Origin: an uncultured Eubacteriales bacterium
GTDB lineage: Bacteria; Bacillota; Clostridia; TANB77; CAG-508
Assembly (NCBI GenBank): GCA_902787685.1
Contig: CADAHH010000006.1
Span: 1-64,000 of the forward strand
DNA length: 64,000 nt
Direction: 5' to 3'
In this document: positions 1 through 9,651 of the stretch, piece by piece
Layout: each line of letters begins with the position of its first letter
Position numbering within the stretch: position 1 is the first letter of the stretch
The notes under the pieces: generated by a model
Told to the model about the DNA's origin: nothing
What the model saw: the letters and a program-made list of their open reading frames with translations, nothing else
The model's database searches: none
Translations under genes and position numbers: made by a program

Positions 1-27
1 TAATAGAAAAGTGCAGCTTTTCTATTA
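1..27. terminator. Perfect hairpin at the window edge, possible terminator
   Basis: An 11-bp perfect stem (TAATAGAAAAG paired with CTTTTCTATTA) with a 5-base loop. No clear U-tract follows, so it may be the end of an upstream gene's terminator or just an inverted repeat. The next 140 bases hold no gene that I can support. Confidence 0.35.
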
Positions 28-168
28 TACAAGAGCAGCGAGAGGCTCGTTAATTTATATTTTAGAAATGATATCACTTCGTATTGAGCCGAGAAACTTC
101 TTAGATTATTTATATATCACTATTTTTTATATATCATTTCACGTAAACTATTATCTTGTAACAATAAA

Positions 169-186
169 TATGACAAATGTTTCATA
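169..186. promoter_or_regulatory. Upstream operator half of a paired-dyad control region
   Basis: TATGACAAATGTTTCATA is an imperfect palindrome (TATGA...TCATA) just upstream of the -35 box at 192. It resembles the second dyad at 227-248 (shared TGAC and TGTTTCA elements, one copy inverted). Two similar dyads around one promoter fit a dimeric repressor such as a TetR-family protein. The regulator is not in the window. Confidence 0.6.
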
Positions 187-191
187 TTCTA

Positions 192-220
192 TTGACTTTG
201 TAGCATTAAATATATATAAT
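192..220 (+). promoter_or_regulatory. Sigma-A promoter of the ABC transporter operon
   Basis: TTGACT (192-197), a 17-base spacer and TATAAT (215-220). It lies between the two operator-like dyads and about 46 bases before the start codon at 266. Confidence 0.8.
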
Positions 221-226
221 AAAATA

Positions 227-248
227 AATGTGAAACAAACGTCACATT
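227..248. promoter_or_regulatory. Downstream operator, 22-bp palindrome
   Basis: The palindrome has 7-bp perfect arms, AATGTGA and TCACATT, around AACAAACG. It covers the expected transcription start and lies just before the ribosome site. A repressor bound here would block initiation. Confidence 0.65.
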
Positions 249-265
249 TATAGAATGGAGGATTT

Positions 266-976
266 ATGGAAAAGATAGTAGAATTAAAAAATGTTAGTAA
301 AGTCTATAAAATAGGAGATAACGAATTCAAAGCTTTAGACAATATAGACTTATCATTAAATAAAGGAGAAATGATAGTTATTCTTGGACCATCAGGGGCA
401 GGAAAATCAACATTATTAAATTTAATTGGAGGAATGGATACGCCAACAAATGGAGAAGTAATTATTGATGGAGAAAACATCTCTAAATATAATGAAAATA
501 AACTTTCAGATTATAGGGCAGAAAATGTAGGATTTATTTTTCAGTTTTATAATATTCTTCCTAGCTTAACTGTTAAAGAAAATGTAGATATTGTAAAAGA
601 TATAGTGAAAAACCCTATAAGTACAGATGAAGCATTAAAAGGAGTGGGATTATTAGAACACTCTAAAAAATTTCCTAATCAATTATCTGGAGGAGAGCAA
701 CAAAGAGTAAGTATTGCAAGGGCTATTGCCAAGAATCCAAAACTATTACTATGTGATGAGCCAACAGGAGCATTAGATAGTAAAACAGGTGTAGAAGTAT
801 TAAAACTATTAAAAAAACAATGTGACGCCAATAATGGCTCAAATACAGTTGTAATAGTAACACACAATAGCTTAATTGCAGAAATTAGCGATACGGTAGT
901 ACATGTTAAAAATGGAAAAATAGAAAGTGTTATCACAAACCAAAATCCAAAGAAAATAGAGGAGGTTAAGTGGTAA
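266..976 (+). CDS. ABC transporter ATP-binding protein (MacB/LolD/FtsE type)
   Basis: A 236-aa cytoplasmic ATPase that should power the FtsX-type permease encoded directly downstream. Walker A GPSGAGKS is at residues 41-48. The Q-loop (FIFQFY), signature LSGGEQQRV, Walker [13 protein letters not shown] and the H-loop in IVTHNS are all present and in order. Start: ATG at 266 with GGAGG seven bases upstream. The stop overlaps the permease start by one base (TAATG), so the two are translationally coupled. Expression is probably controlled by the paired dyads at 169-248. Substrate unknown; members of this family export peptides or lipids, or act in resistance to cell-envelope antibiotics. Confidence 0.93.
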   Translation: MEKIVELKNVSKVYKIGDNEFKALDNIDLSLNKGEMIVILGPSGAGKSTLLNLIGGMDTPTNGEVIIDGENISKYNENKLSDYRAENVGFIFQFYNILPSLTVKENVDIVKDIVKNPISTDEALKGVGLLEHSKKFPNQLSGGEQQRVSIARAIAKNPKLLLCDEPTGALDSKTGVEVLKLLKKQCDANNGSNTVVIVTHNSLIAEISDTVVHVKNGKIESVITNQNPKKIEEVKW

Positions 977-3543
977 TGTTAAATAAAAAAATACTTCGTG
1001 ATATATGGAAAAATAAATCACAATTTATAACTATATTTTTAATGGTATTCTTGGCTGTTTTTGCTTTTGCAGGTGTTCATGCCTATATGGATGGGATGAA
1101 GGAAAGTAGTAAAATATATTATGAAAATCAAAATTTACAAGATATATGGCTTACATCTGAAAATTTTAAAGTAGATAAATTAGAAGAAATAAAAAAAATT
1201 GATAATGTAAAAAATGTTGAAAGATTACTGACAATAAATGCTAATGTAATTGATTCAGAAAGATTCATTAATTCTGACAATAATAAACCAATATCAGATT
1301 TAGTAATTGAATGTAATTTCATTGAAACAAATGAAATTAATAAAATGTATCTCATAGAAGGAGAAGAATATTCAAAAGACAAAACAGGATTATGGCTTGA
1401 TTATTATTTAGCAAAAAATATAGGAATAAAAGTAGGAGATGAGTTAGAACTTTCTATTGAAGGAAATAATTTTAAAGAAAAAGTTATGGGGTTAGTAGAA
1501 GTTCCAGATCATGTTTATTTTATAAAAGATGAAAGTGCAATATTTCCTGCTCATAATGATTTTGGCTTTGCCTATTTATCTATAAATGAATTTCCAAAGA
1601 ATTATATATATGATAAGGTGTTAGAAACAGATGAAGTTCAAGATGCTATTAATAATTTAAAAGATTTGAAAGATACACTTTCAAAATATGGAATAACAGA
1701 TTATTCAAAAATTCCAAGCATTATAACAAATGAGATTGATGGAATTGATGATATTGATTTATCAAAAGCATTGGAATTATTAGATAACTATAAAGAGCAT
1801 AAAGAAGAATTTATAAAAGTATTAGATAAAGATTTTAAAATAGAAGATACCTATATATTTACTTATGCAATAGTTGATGTAGATGATACTTCAAAAGTAA
1901 ATGAAACTAAAAATAAAATAAAAGATAATGTAAATGATATTATTACTGCAACATTAAGAGATGATAATTTTTCTTATGAAGGATATAAAAGAGAGGCAGA
2001 AGAAGGAGATACTTATTCAGGAGTATTTTCTGGGCTATTTGTTTTCATAGCAATTCTATCGGTTGTAACAACAATGAATAGATTTGTAAAAAAAGAAAGA
2101 ACACAAATAGGAACATTAAAAGCACTTGGAATAAGAAAAAGTAAAATAACTAGGATGTATGTAAATTATGGCTTATTTATTTCTATTATTGCTAGTATTT
2201 TAGGAATAGTGTTAGGAAATCTTTTAATTGGTAATTACTTTTTAGAGATGGAAATGGTTTATTATGAAATTCCATACTACAATATAGTTACAATTCCACT
2301 TGTTTATGAAGTGGCAGTAGGAATAGTAATAATTATAACACTTGTTACATATTTGTCATGCAGAAAAATACTAAAAGAACCAGCAGCACAGGCTTTAAGA
2401 ATTGAAAGACCAAAAGTTAAAGTGAAAGAAAATAGTTTTACAACTAAAAAAGTATTTAATAAATTATCACTATCTACAAAATGGAACATTAGAGATGTAG
2501 CTCGTTCAAAAGCAAGAACAATTATGGCAGTGGTAGGAATTGCAGGTTGTACAATGCTTGTTGTTACTGCATTTGGAATGTTTGATTCATTAAAAGCATA
2601 TGTTGCATGGGAATTTGAAACAATAAATAATTTTGGATACAAGCTAAGTTTGAGCTCTGATTATACAAACAAACAATATGATGAGATTATTTCAAAATAT
2701 GGAGATAATACATCACAAACACTAGGAATAGAGTTTAAAAATAAAGATGATATAATTATAAAAACTTTAACTATAAATGCCTCAAACGGATTATTACAAG
2801 TAACAGATCATTCAAAAACACCATTTAAAATGAAAGATGATGGATTATATATTACTGAAAAAATGGCACAAGTTAATAATTTGAAAATTGGAGATATTGT
2901 AGAATGGCATATTGTTGGTTCAGATAATTGGTATAAAACAAAGATTGTAGGATTAAATAGAGATCCACAATCTCAGGCATTTAATTGTACTAAAACATTT
3001 TTTGATACTTTAAATGAAGAATATAAAGCAGATAGTGTATATACAAATAATGATTTAAGTAATATAAAAGAAATTGAAGGAGTAAATACTATTCAAACTA
3101 AAAAGAATTTAGAAGATGGTATGAATAGTATGTTAAATATGATGTATTCTTTAATTTTTGTGCTTATTGCAGTTTCAATTATTCTTGCAGTTGTAATTAT
3201 ATATAATTTAGGAATATTATCATTTACAGAAAAAGAATATCAATTTGCAACTTTAAAAGTTTTAGGTTTTAAGTATAAACAAATAAAGAAAATATTTATA
3301 AAGCAAAATATATGGATTGGTGTTTTCGCAATAATTATTGCTTTACCACTAGGAAACTATATGACAGACTATATATTCAAAAATGCTATTGGAGATAGCT
3401 ATGATTTTGAAGCAATGATAAAACCAGCAACCTTTATATTTTCCGGTATTGGAACATTTATTGTTGTTTACATTGTAAATCAATTTTTAGCTAAAAAAAT
3501 TAAAAAAATAGATATGGTATCAAGCTTGAAAGGAAATGAGTGA
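976..3543 (+). CDS. FtsX-like ABC transporter permease
   Basis: An 856-aa membrane protein with an N-terminal TM helix ([21 protein letters not shown]), a large extracytoplasmic domain, a three-helix FtsX block around residues 350-470, a second extracytoplasmic domain, and a C-terminal FtsX block from about residue 710. This is the double-FtsX architecture of long permeases. ATG at 976 is preferred: it lies ten bases after GGAGG and overlaps the upstream stop (TAATG). An alternative GTG at 970 is too close to the ribosome site. It forms a transporter with the upstream ATPase. A terminator follows at 3567. Substrate unknown. Confidence 0.9.
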   Translation: MLNKKILRDIWKNKSQFITIFLMVFLAVFAFAGVHAYMDGMKESSKIYYENQNLQDIWLTSENFKVDKLEEIKKIDNVKNVERLLTINANVIDSERFINSDNNKPISDLVIECNFIETNEINKMYLIEGEEYSKDKTGLWLDYYLAKNIGIKVGDELELSIEGNNFKEKVMGLVEVPDHVYFIKDESAIFPAHNDFGFAYLSINEFPKNYIYDKVLETDEVQDAINNLKDLKDTLSKYGITDYSKIPSIITNEIDGIDDIDLSKALELLDNYKEHKEEFIKVLDKDFKIEDTYIFTYAIVDVDDTSKVNETKNKIKDNVNDIITATLRDDNFSYEGYKREAEEGDTYSGVFSGLFVFIAILSVVTTMNRFVKKERTQIGTLKALGIRKSKITRMYVNYGLFISIIASILGIVLGNLLIGNYFLEMEMVYYEIPYYNIVTIPLVYEVAVGIVIIITLVTYLSCRKILKEPAAQALRIERPKVKVKENSFTTKKVFNKLSLSTKWNIRDVARSKARTIMAVVGIAGCTMLVVTAFGMFDSLKAYVAWEFETINNFGYKLSLSSDYTNKQYDEIISKYGDNTSQTLGIEFKNKDDIIIKTLTINASNGLLQVTDHSKTPFKMKDDGLYITEKMAQVNNLKIGDIVEWHIVGSDNWYKTKIVGLNRDPQSQAFNCTKTFFDTLNEEYKADSVYTNNDLSNIKEIEGVNTIQTKKNLEDGMNSMLNMMYSLIFVLIAVSIILAVVIIYNLGILSFTEKEYQFATLKVLGFKYKQIKKIFIKQNIWIGVFAIIIALPLGNYMTDYIFKNAIGDSYDFEAMIKPATFIFSGIGTFIVVYIVNQFLAKKIKKIDMVSSLKGNE

Positions 3544-3566
3544 TATAGCAAAACAAATTGAGTATT

Positions 3567-3594
3567 TAAAGGGAGATTTTTCTCTCTTTATTTT
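3567..3594 (+). terminator. Terminator after the ABC operon
   Basis: TAAAGGGAGA and TCTCTCTTTA pair (one G-U) around TTTT, followed by TTTT. Confidence 0.7.
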
Positions 3595-3672
3595 AACATC
3601 AAGAAGCCTTAGATAAATATTATAAGTCTGAAACTATGAATATAATAATTATGGAATTAAGAAATAAATATG

Positions 3673-3716
3673 AAAAGATTATCCTAGAGTATTTTAGGAT
3701 AGTCTTTTAATTTTTA
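3673..3716 (+). terminator. Terminator-like hairpin, copy 1 of a recurring family
   Basis: AAAAGATTATCCTA pairs with TAGGATAGTCTTTT, then a T-rich tract and TATAAT at about 3727. The same design (AAAAGATTAT...ATAGTCTTTT, T-tract, TATAAT) recurs at 14393 and 18099, and in a diverged form at 9456. Confidence 0.7.
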
Positions 3717-3815
3717 TAAATGTGTTGTATAATGAATTATGAGAAAATAGTAAATGAAAGAACAAACTGATTTTAATAATAAAGAAAAACGTATTAAATG
3801 AAAGGGCGGTTTAAT

Positions 3816-4679
3816 ATGATAGATTTACACATACACTCAAATCATTCAGATGGATATTATACAGTCAAAGAAATATTAAAAATGGCAGAAGAAGAAAATA
3901 TTAATACAATTTCGTTTTGTGACCATAATGTTTTAGGAGCTTATGAAGAATTAAAGGATATGGACATAAAAAAATACTACAATGGAAAAATTATAACAGG
4001 AATTGAATTTGATTTTGTGTATGACAAAAGAGATTTTCATATATTAGGATATAATTTTGATGTTGAAAAATTGAAAAATAGTAAATTTATAGACCAAAGA
4101 ACGAAAGAAGATCTAATGAAAGAAGAAGAGAAGAATTTAGAATTTTTTAAAGAAGTTTGCAAGACAATGGGAATAAAGTTAAGTTCTGATTTAAAAATAA
4201 CAAAACCAAGTGAACGTGCAAATGATATTATAAAAAGTGATATGCAGAAACATAAAGAAAATGATGATATTTTAGACAAAATACTAGGAAAAGACAGAAA
4301 AAATAGTTTTTGGCTTGGACAAGTAACAAATCCAAATAGTCCATTTTATATTGATTTTACAAAAGGTTTACCTACTGCAGTAGAAATAGCAAATGAAATA
4401 CATAAAGCAGGTGGAATTGTGGTTTTACCACATGTGTTTGAATATAAATCTATCGATAATATCTATTTTTTAAATGAAATGCATAAGCTAAATATTTTAG
4501 ATGGAATTGAGTGTATTCATTCGAAGCATAATAAAGAACAAGCAAATTTTTTAATAAACTTTTGCAAGCAAAATAATTTAATTATGAGCGGTGGAAGTGA
4601 TTTTCATACTGATAAAAGACAAACATTAGGACATACCGAATTAGGAGAAATATTAGATAAGTTCTGTTTGAAAAAATGA
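3816..4679 (+). CDS. PHP-domain phosphoesterase
   Basis: A 287-aa PHP (polymerase and histidinol phosphatase) metal-dependent hydrolase. The metal-binding motifs are clear: DLHIHSNHSDG at the N-terminus, CDHN near residue 43, GIEFDF, LPHVFEY in the C-terminal third, and GGSDFH near the end. Related stand-alone proteins act on nucleoside 3',5'-bisphosphates or histidinol phosphate; the substrate here cannot be told. The ATG at 3816 is preferred to the in-frame ATG at 3798, because GGGCGG lies between them and the PHP motif normally starts at residue 3-5. It appears to be a single-gene unit, with a TATAAT box at about 3727. Confidence 0.85.
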   Translation: MIDLHIHSNHSDGYYTVKEILKMAEEENINTISFCDHNVLGAYEELKDMDIKKYYNGKIITGIEFDFVYDKRDFHILGYNFDVEKLKNSKFIDQRTKEDLMKEEEKNLEFFKEVCKTMGIKLSSDLKITKPSERANDIIKSDMQKHKENDDILDKILGKDRKNSFWLGQVTNPNSPFYIDFTKGLPTAVEIANEIHKAGGIVVLPHVFEYKSIDNIYFLNEMHKLNILDGIECIHSKHNKEQANFLINFCKQNNLIMSGGSDFHTDKRQTLGHTELGEILDKFCLKK

Positions 4680-4748
4680 AAATAATATTCTATATAATAG
4701 AATACCAGACTAATATAAACATGAAATCAAATTGATGGAGATGAAATA

Positions 4749-5465
4749 ATGGAGGAAAAGATAAAGCAATTCAAACAATTAGTGGAAGAAAGTAATAATA
4801 TAGTATTCTTTGGTGGGGCAGGAGTATCAACGGAAAGTGGAATTCCTGATTTTAGAAGTAAAGACGGCTTATACAATCAACAATATGATTATCCGCCTGA
4901 AACTATATTAAGTCATACATTTTTTATTAATAAGACAGATGAGTTTTATAGGTTTTATAAAGCTAAAATGAATTGTTTAAAGTATGAGCCTAACATTACT
5001 CATATAAAACTTGCAGAACTTGAGAATAAAGGTAAATTAAAAGCTGTTATAACACAAAATATTGATGGATTACATCAAAAAGCAGGAAGCAAAACTGTTT
5101 ATGAACTACATGGAAGTGTTTTAAGAAACTACTGCATGAGTTGCAACAAATTTTACGGAGCAGAATATGTGTTTAATAGTGATGGTATTCCAAAATGTTC
5201 TTGTGGTGGTATAATAAAACCAGATGTTGTGCTTTATCAAGAGGGGCTAGATGATAATACTATTACAAAATCAATATTAGCAATACAAAATGCTGATTTG
5301 CTAATTGTGGCAGGAACATCTTTAACAGTTTGGCCTGCTTCAGGTTTAATAAACTATTTTCAAGGAAGAAACCTAGTGCTAATAAATAGAGATGCAACTC
5401 CATATGATAACAAGGCAGATTTAGTAATAAATGATAGTTTAGGAAAAGTATTTAATGAGATATAA
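4749..5465 (+). CDS. Sirtuin, NAD-dependent protein deacylase (SIR2/CobB family)
   Basis: A 238-aa SIR2-family enzyme that removes acyl groups from lysines using NAD. Visible motifs: NAD-binding GAGVSTESGIPDFRS near residues 23-37, TQNIDGLHQKAG, the catalytic His in ELHGS, and a zinc ribbon of two Cys pairs (CMSC, CSCGG). The C-terminal GTSLTVWPA and the NRDATPYD segment are also typical. Length is normal. Start ATG at 4749 follows a GGAG. A decayed copy of its last 25 codons or so lies at 7530-7610, so this locus was duplicated in part. Cytoplasmic; targets unknown. Confidence 0.95.
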   Translation: MEEKIKQFKQLVEESNNIVFFGGAGVSTESGIPDFRSKDGLYNQQYDYPPETILSHTFFINKTDEFYRFYKAKMNCLKYEPNITHIKLAELENKGKLKAVITQNIDGLHQKAGSKTVYELHGSVLRNYCMSCNKFYGAEYVFNSDGIPKCSCGGIIKPDVVLYQEGLDDNTITKSILAIQNADLLIVAGTSLTVWPASGLINYFQGRNLVLINRDATPYDNKADLVINDSLGKVFNEI

Positions 5466-5537
5466 CACTTTATTCAATAGAACTTTAAATAGGTACAAAT
5501 AAAATAAAAAAAGCAAACTGGAAGGAAGATTATAGAA

Positions 5538-6521
5538 ATGGACCAAATAAAACTATCCAAAGATATTATTGAAAATTATAATTTATCAAAAAAACACTTA
5601 TTTAAAAAAAATGCAGGAAATTCAAAATATTATTATCAACTTCAATATGATAGCAATTTAAATAATGATTTAATAGAAATATCAAAATTATATAATACAA
5701 ATATTCCTTTTAAGATTTTTGGATTTCATACAAACATTTATATTACAGAAAAAGGATATGATGGATTATTTATAGATATTGACCCGAAAAATTCTAAAAT
5801 AATTTTTAATAAAGAGAAAGAAGAATTTATTGTTTCAGCAAATACATTAACTTCGAAACTAGTTAATTATACAATGAACCTAGGATATGATTTTGCTTCA
5901 TTAACAGGAATACCAGGGATGGTCGGCTCTGGAGTTGTTGGAAATTCTAGTTGGGCTTCTAGGAAAGATTATGGTAAATATGTAAAAAAATTGATTATAT
6001 TTGACTTCAAAGAATCTAAAGAAATAGAAGTAATACCAGATGAGACATTTTTTTCGACCAGAAATAGTTTTATTAAAAAAGAAAATCGAGAAAAAACAAG
6101 ATATTTTGTAAAAGAAATTATACTAAAATCAGAGTATATTGGAAAAGAAAATGTTAGAGAAAAATATTTAGAGCAAATTAATAAAAGACAAGAATCTCTA
6201 AAGATAGGATTTTTAGAAGGATGTGCAGGATCCATTTGGGCTAATCTTGATTTAAGAGAAAAGATAGGAATGAGTTTTAAAGAAATAATTATTAATAACC
6301 CAGAATTTAATATTAATTTTAATGGCGCAAGATATAGTAATAATGGTAGTAGATTTTTTGTTACTGATAATGATACGACAGATAAAGATGTTGCAAAATT
6401 ATTTGATTTTACAATAAAGAGATTAAAAGAATTATATAATATTGAGCCAATAAAAGAAGTTTTGATATTAGATTATGATGGAGAAATAGATTTATATACT
6501 TTTATAAAAAGATACTTATAG
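5538..6521 (+). CDS. MurB-like FAD-binding protein
   Basis: A 327-aa protein resembling UDP-N-acetylenolpyruvoylglucosamine reductase (MurB), which makes UDP-MurNAc for peptidoglycan. The FAD-binding segment is seen as IPFKIFGFHTNIYI and LTGIPGMVGSGVVGNSSW. A MurB C-terminal domain follows (GCAGSIWANLD, FNGARYSNNGSRFFVTD, then a closing helix and EVLIL). The match is diverged: the usual GSN segment reads GFHTN and the usual GSVFKNP reads GSIWANL. It could be the true MurB or a paralogue with another substrate; no second murB is in the window to compare. GGAAGG precedes the ATG. Confidence 0.75.
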   Translation: MDQIKLSKDIIENYNLSKKHLFKKNAGNSKYYYQLQYDSNLNNDLIEISKLYNTNIPFKIFGFHTNIYITEKGYDGLFIDIDPKNSKIIFNKEKEEFIVSANTLTSKLVNYTMNLGYDFASLTGIPGMVGSGVVGNSSWASRKDYGKYVKKLIIFDFKESKEIEVIPDETFFSTRNSFIKKENREKTRYFVKEIILKSEYIGKENVREKYLEQINKRQESLKIGFLEGCAGSIWANLDLREKIGMSFKEIIINNPEFNINFNGARYSNNGSRFFVTDNDTTDKDVAKLFDFTIKRLKELYNIEPIKEVLILDYDGEIDLYTFIKRYL

Positions 6522-6605
6522 TTTTAACAAATACAAACAACTATCAAAAATAAATGAAACAAAGTTCAGATTATAAATTACGAATTTTAAAGGAGAAAAT
6601 GCAAA

Positions 6606-7148
6606 ATGTCAGTTAAAATAATTTATTTTGTACATGGTACAACAACAGATAATGAACAACATAAATCCACCGGGCAAAATCCTGGTATTTTAAGTGAATT
6701 AGGAATAAATCAAAGTAAAGAATTAAGAAATAAAATAAATATAGATGAAATAGATTTAGTAATCTGTTCAGATTTACAAAGGGCAATAGACTCTGCAAAT
6801 CTTACATTTGAAAACAGTAAGAAAATTATTCAAGATGAACGAATTAGAGAGTGTAATTATGGAGATTTAAATGGAAAAGATAGTGCACTAGTTTTAGATG
6901 AAGAACATATTGAAATTCCTTTTCCAAATGGTGAATCAATGAAAGATGTTGAAAAAAGATTAAGGGATTTCTGCCAATATTTGTTAGATAATTACAATAA
7001 TAAAACTATAGCATTAGTAGCTCATAAAGCTCCACAGTTAGCATTAGAAGTTATCACTAAAAATATTACTTGGGAAGAAGCAATAAACAAAGACTGGAGA
7101 AAAACCAAATCTTGGCAACCAGGATGGGAATATATAATTGAAAAATAG
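6606..7148 (+). CDS. Histidine phosphatase family protein with altered RHG motif
   Basis: A 180-aa member of the phosphoglycerate mutase/histidine phosphatase family. CSDLQRA near residue 57, CNYGDLNG, the acid region PFPNGES and the second catalytic histidine VAHKAP are all present. The N-terminal motif that normally reads RHG is VHG here, so the nucleophilic His stays but the phosphate-binding Arg is replaced. This may lower activity or change the substrate. Start ATG 6606 follows AGGAG. It lies 17 bases upstream of the MmcQ/YjbR gene and probably shares its transcript. Confidence 0.85.
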   Translation: MSVKIIYFVHGTTTDNEQHKSTGQNPGILSELGINQSKELRNKINIDEIDLVICSDLQRAIDSANLTFENSKKIIQDERIRECNYGDLNGKDSALVLDEEHIEIPFPNGESMKDVEKRLRDFCQYLLDNYNNKTIALVAHKAPQLALEVITKNITWEEAINKDWRKTKSWQPGWEYIIEK

Positions 7149-7190
7149 TAAAGTAAGTGAAAAAAATGAGAGAAGAGATAGAAAATTATA
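7141..7190 (+). repeat. Direct repeat copy 1: start region of the mmcQ-like gene
   Basis: About 48 bases spanning the upstream region and first codons of the MmcQ/YjbR gene recur almost unchanged at 14459-14503. The second copy has one A fewer in the run before ATG. After GATAGAAAA the two diverge. Confidence 0.85.
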
Positions 7191-7516
7191 TAAATGAAAA
7201 CTACAATACATTACAAGAATATCCTTGGACAAAATATCCAAATTATACAACATTTAAGCATAGGAATAATAAAAAATGGTTTGCGCTAATTGCAGATGTT
7301 CAGTATGAGAAGTTAAAAATTGAAAAAGAAGGTATGGTTGATGTTATTAACCTAAAAAATTTACCAGAAATGATAGGAAGTTTAAGAAAAGAAAATGGAA
7401 TACTACCAGCATACCATATGAACAAAGAACATTGGATTACAATTTTGCTAGATGGAACAGTAGAAAAACAGAAAATATGTGATTTGATTGATATTAGTTA
7501 TGAATTGACTAGATAA
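7166..7516 (+). CDS. MmcQ/YjbR family protein
   Basis: A 116-aa protein of the MmcQ/YjbR family (CyaY-like fold, DUF419). Typical signs are the small size, REEIENYI at the start, YPWTKYPNYTTFKH, KWFALI, INLKNLPEMIGSL, ILPAYHMNKEHWITI and the closing DLIDISYELT. Function is not well established; some members are suggested to bind DNA. ATG 7166 is chosen because REEIENYI is the usual family start; a GTG at 7157 is in frame but has no better ribosome site. The gene's first codons are duplicated at 14482. Confidence 0.85.
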   Translation: MREEIENYINENYNTLQEYPWTKYPNYTTFKHRNNKKWFALIADVQYEKLKIEKEGMVDVINLKNLPEMIGSLRKENGILPAYHMNKEHWITILLDGTVEKQKICDLIDISYELTR

Positions 7517-7529
7517 ATACTCATATAAC

Positions 7530-7610
7530 AATAAAGCAGATTTGGTTATAAATGATAGTTTAGGAAAAAGATTTAGAAAATGGTTGAAAGTACAAAAATT
7601 GGCATGGTAA
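7530..7610 (+). pseudogene. Decayed 3' end of a second sirtuin gene
   Basis: Reading from 7530 gives NKADLVINDSLGKRF and then unrelated residues. The sirtuin at 4749 ends NKADLVINDSLGKVF. The DNA is also similar just upstream. There is no start codon or ribosome site. It looks like a fragment left by partial duplication or deletion between repeats. Confidence 0.8.
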
Positions 7611-7636
7611 ATAAGTGAAAATATATAAGAACAAAT

Positions 7637-7676
7637 AAAAGAATTGTACGTAATGTTACAATTCTTTTATTTTTTA
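7637..7676 (+). terminator. Rho-independent terminator
   Basis: A 12-bp perfect stem (AAAAGAATTGTA with TACAATTCTTTT), 8-base loop, then ATTTTTT. It separates the mmcQ region from the ECF sigma operon. Confidence 0.85.
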
Positions 7677-7696
7677 TGATAAAATGGAAAATAAAG

Positions 7697-7726
7697 TGTA
7701 ACCTTTTGTTAATTAAACTACACTAT
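7697..7726 (+). promoter_or_regulatory. Likely ECF-type autoregulatory promoter
   Basis: TGTAACCTTTT (7697-7707) resembles the -35 of many ECF sigma promoters (core GTAAC/TGTAAC). A CACTAT-like -10 lies about 17 bases downstream. It sits just before the ECF sigma gene, which fits autoregulation. It places transcription start near 7733, too close for translation from the ATG at 7738. Confidence 0.5.
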
Positions 7727-7761
7727 ATAAATGTAAGATGTCTTATAAAGGAGTTTTTAAG

Positions 7762-8298
7762 TTGAAGGAGTTAAAGCAGTTAGAAGATTATTATAAAAAT
7801 AATGAAATTGATATAGACCAAATAATAGAAGATTTTACACCATATATAACAACAATAATAAATAATGGAACAGATAATTCAATATCATTTGAAGATAAAG
7901 AAGAAATCTATTCGGATACATTTTTTATATTATGGAAAAACAGAAATCGATTAAATATCAATGTATCATTAAATTCATATTTAGCAGGAATAACAAGAAA
8001 TTTAATAAAAGAAAAGTACAGAAAACTAAAATTAACTTATGATATTAGTGATTTTGAAAATGATTTATTAAATAGTGTAAATATGTGTGAAAATGATAGA
8101 GAATTGATTTATGATGTTGAGCAAAAGATTAAGGGACTAAAAAATATTGATATTGAAATTGTAAATTTATTTTATTATTCATCTATGTCAGTTAAGGATA
8201 TAGCAAAAAAATTGAATATTTCTGAATTTAATGTAAAGACAAGATTACATAGAATACGAAAGAAAATTAAGAAAGAATTAAATAATGGAGGGATTTAG
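7762..8298 (+). CDS. ECF-family RNA polymerase sigma factor
   Basis: A 178-aa sigma-70 family protein. The region 2 part contains DTFFILWKNRNRLN and AGITRNLIKEKYRK. Region 4 is a helix-turn-helix (MSVKDIAKKLNISEFNVKTRLHRIRKKIKKEL). The TTG at 7762 is preferred over the ATG at 7738: AAAGGAG lies eight bases upstream of the TTG, and the putative promoter leaves almost no leader for the ATG. The gene ends two bases before its membrane partner, the usual sigma/anti-sigma layout. It probably drives its own promoter and perhaps the transporters downstream; the trigger is unknown. Confidence 0.88.
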   Translation: MKELKQLEDYYKNNEIDIDQIIEDFTPYITTIINNGTDNSISFEDKEEIYSDTFFILWKNRNRLNINVSLNSYLAGITRNLIKEKYRKLKLTYDISDFENDLLNSVNMCENDRELIYDVEQKIKGLKNIDIEIVNLFYYSSMSVKDIAKKLNISEFNVKTRLHRIRKKIKKELNNGGI

Positions 8299-8300
8299 AA

Positions 8301-9431
8301 ATGAATTTCGATACAAATAAGATAAAAACAAAAATTGCTATATCAAAAATTAAAGAGGAGAATGATATAGTTATGGAAAATAAAACAAAAGGTATTTTAA
8401 AAACGGTAGTAACAGCTACTGTTGGAGTAATATTAAGTACAGGTGTTGTGTTCGCAGGAACAATGGTGTATGAGAACATTTGGAAAACACCAGAAAAAAT
8501 AGAATTATCTTCTGGAGATTTTGAAGAAATAACAAAAATAACAGAAGAAAGCAAAAAGGAAAATATGTCAGAAGAAAAGGCTAAAGAAATTGCAATAAAT
8601 AAGTTAAATGAAATACAATTTAATTCAAATATAGTAGGAACAAATCATTATAAAGAGTATGATTCTAACAAAATATGGTATCGTTTTGATACAGAAGATA
8701 ATTATGAAATAAGTATTGATGGACAAACTGGAGAATTCTATGATATATGGAATAATAATAAAGATATTCAAGATCTTAATAAATATATAACGGTAGAAGA
8801 AGCAATAGAAACTGCTAATAAATATTATAAATTATTTGGATTTAAAGAAGATGAATATGAAATATCAAAAATACATTCAAACAATAAAAGTGGTAATGAT
8901 ACAGATCCAGGTTTTAAAATAGACATTGAATATTGTAAAAAATACGGAAATTTAGAAAACTATTACGAAAGAATTAGCATAGCAGTAGAGTCCAAAAATA
9001 AAGATATTGATTATTTTAGAGTTGTAAATATTCCATTTGATAATAATGAAGTTGTAAAAACAGAGCAAGAGGCAATAGAACTTGCTCTAAATGAAGATAA
9101 AAAGATAGAAACAAATAAAGTAGAAAGTACACAAGCCAAGTTAATGGTAGTAAAAATGAATGCGGATGCTTATAATAGAATAAACAATAAAGAAAAATAT
9201 TATGAGGCAATGCAGACACCTAATTATCCAAATGAGGAAAGAGATTACTACAAAGTTGATGATAAGGTAAGGAAAGCGTGGGTAGTAGTAATAACGTATG
9301 AAGATAATTACGGAGAAGATACAAGAAAAAGATATACAGAGGGTAAATATAGTTATTTTGTAGATGCAACAACAGGAGAGATAATAGGAGGACATCCATT
9401 AGATTATATTTATTCAGAAAGTAAAAGATAA
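8301..9431 (+). CDS. Membrane-anchored partner of the ECF sigma factor (anti-sigma-like, PepSY/YcdB-like)
   Basis: A 376-aa protein with a short cytoplasmic N-terminus (about 28 residues), one TM helix near residues 29-53 (GILKTVVTATVGVILSTGVV), and a large outside domain. That domain has repeated features of PepSY/YcdB-type modules: EEKAKEIAINKLNE, YEISIDGQTGEFYD, VEEAIETANKYY and YFVDATTGEIIGG. It lies two bases after the sigma gene and has a strong GGAGGG. By position and topology it should hold the sigma factor inactive, with the outer domain sensing a signal; this is inference. The cytoplasmic part is short for a classic zinc-type anti-sigma domain, and no HxxxCxxC motif is seen. Confidence 0.75.
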   Translation: MNFDTNKIKTKIAISKIKEENDIVMENKTKGILKTVVTATVGVILSTGVVFAGTMVYENIWKTPEKIELSSGDFEEITKITEESKKENMSEEKAKEIAINKLNEIQFNSNIVGTNHYKEYDSNKIWYRFDTEDNYEISIDGQTGEFYDIWNNNKDIQDLNKYITVEEAIETANKYYKLFGFKEDEYEISKIHSNNKSGNDTDPGFKIDIEYCKKYGNLENYYERISIAVESKNKDIDYFRVVNIPFDNNEVVKTEQEAIELALNEDKKIETNKVESTQAKLMVVKMNADAYNRINNKEKYYEAMQTPNYPNEERDYYKVDDKVRKAWVVVITYEDNYGEDTRKRYTEGKYSYFVDATTGEIIGGHPLDYIYSESKR

Positions 9432-9455
9432 TTTATAGGAGAGGTATTAACTTAT

Positions 9456-9495
9456 AAAAAAGATTATTTCAATTTATTTGAGATATTCTTTTTTT
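9456..9495 (+). terminator. Terminator, diverged copy of the recurring family
   Basis: AAAAAAGATTATTTCAA and TTGAGATATTCTTTTTTT pair with two weak positions, followed by TATATAAT. Similar to the hairpins at 3673, 14393 and 18099. Confidence 0.65.
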
Positions 9496-9651
9496 ATATA
9501 ATTTCAAAAACATAAAAAATTAAATTTAAAGCTTTTAAAATTTTAAAACTCTAGTAACGAGAAAATTACTAAAATTTCAAAAATCTCACTATTTATTTTT
9601 TTATAAATATGATATACTTATTACAAATAATTTCATAGAAGGAGATCACAA

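Noticed and set aside
11..253. 80-codon plus-strand frame before the first ABC gene
   Set aside because: No ribosome site, and it runs through the promoter and both operator dyads. Composition is that of non-coding A+T-rich DNA.
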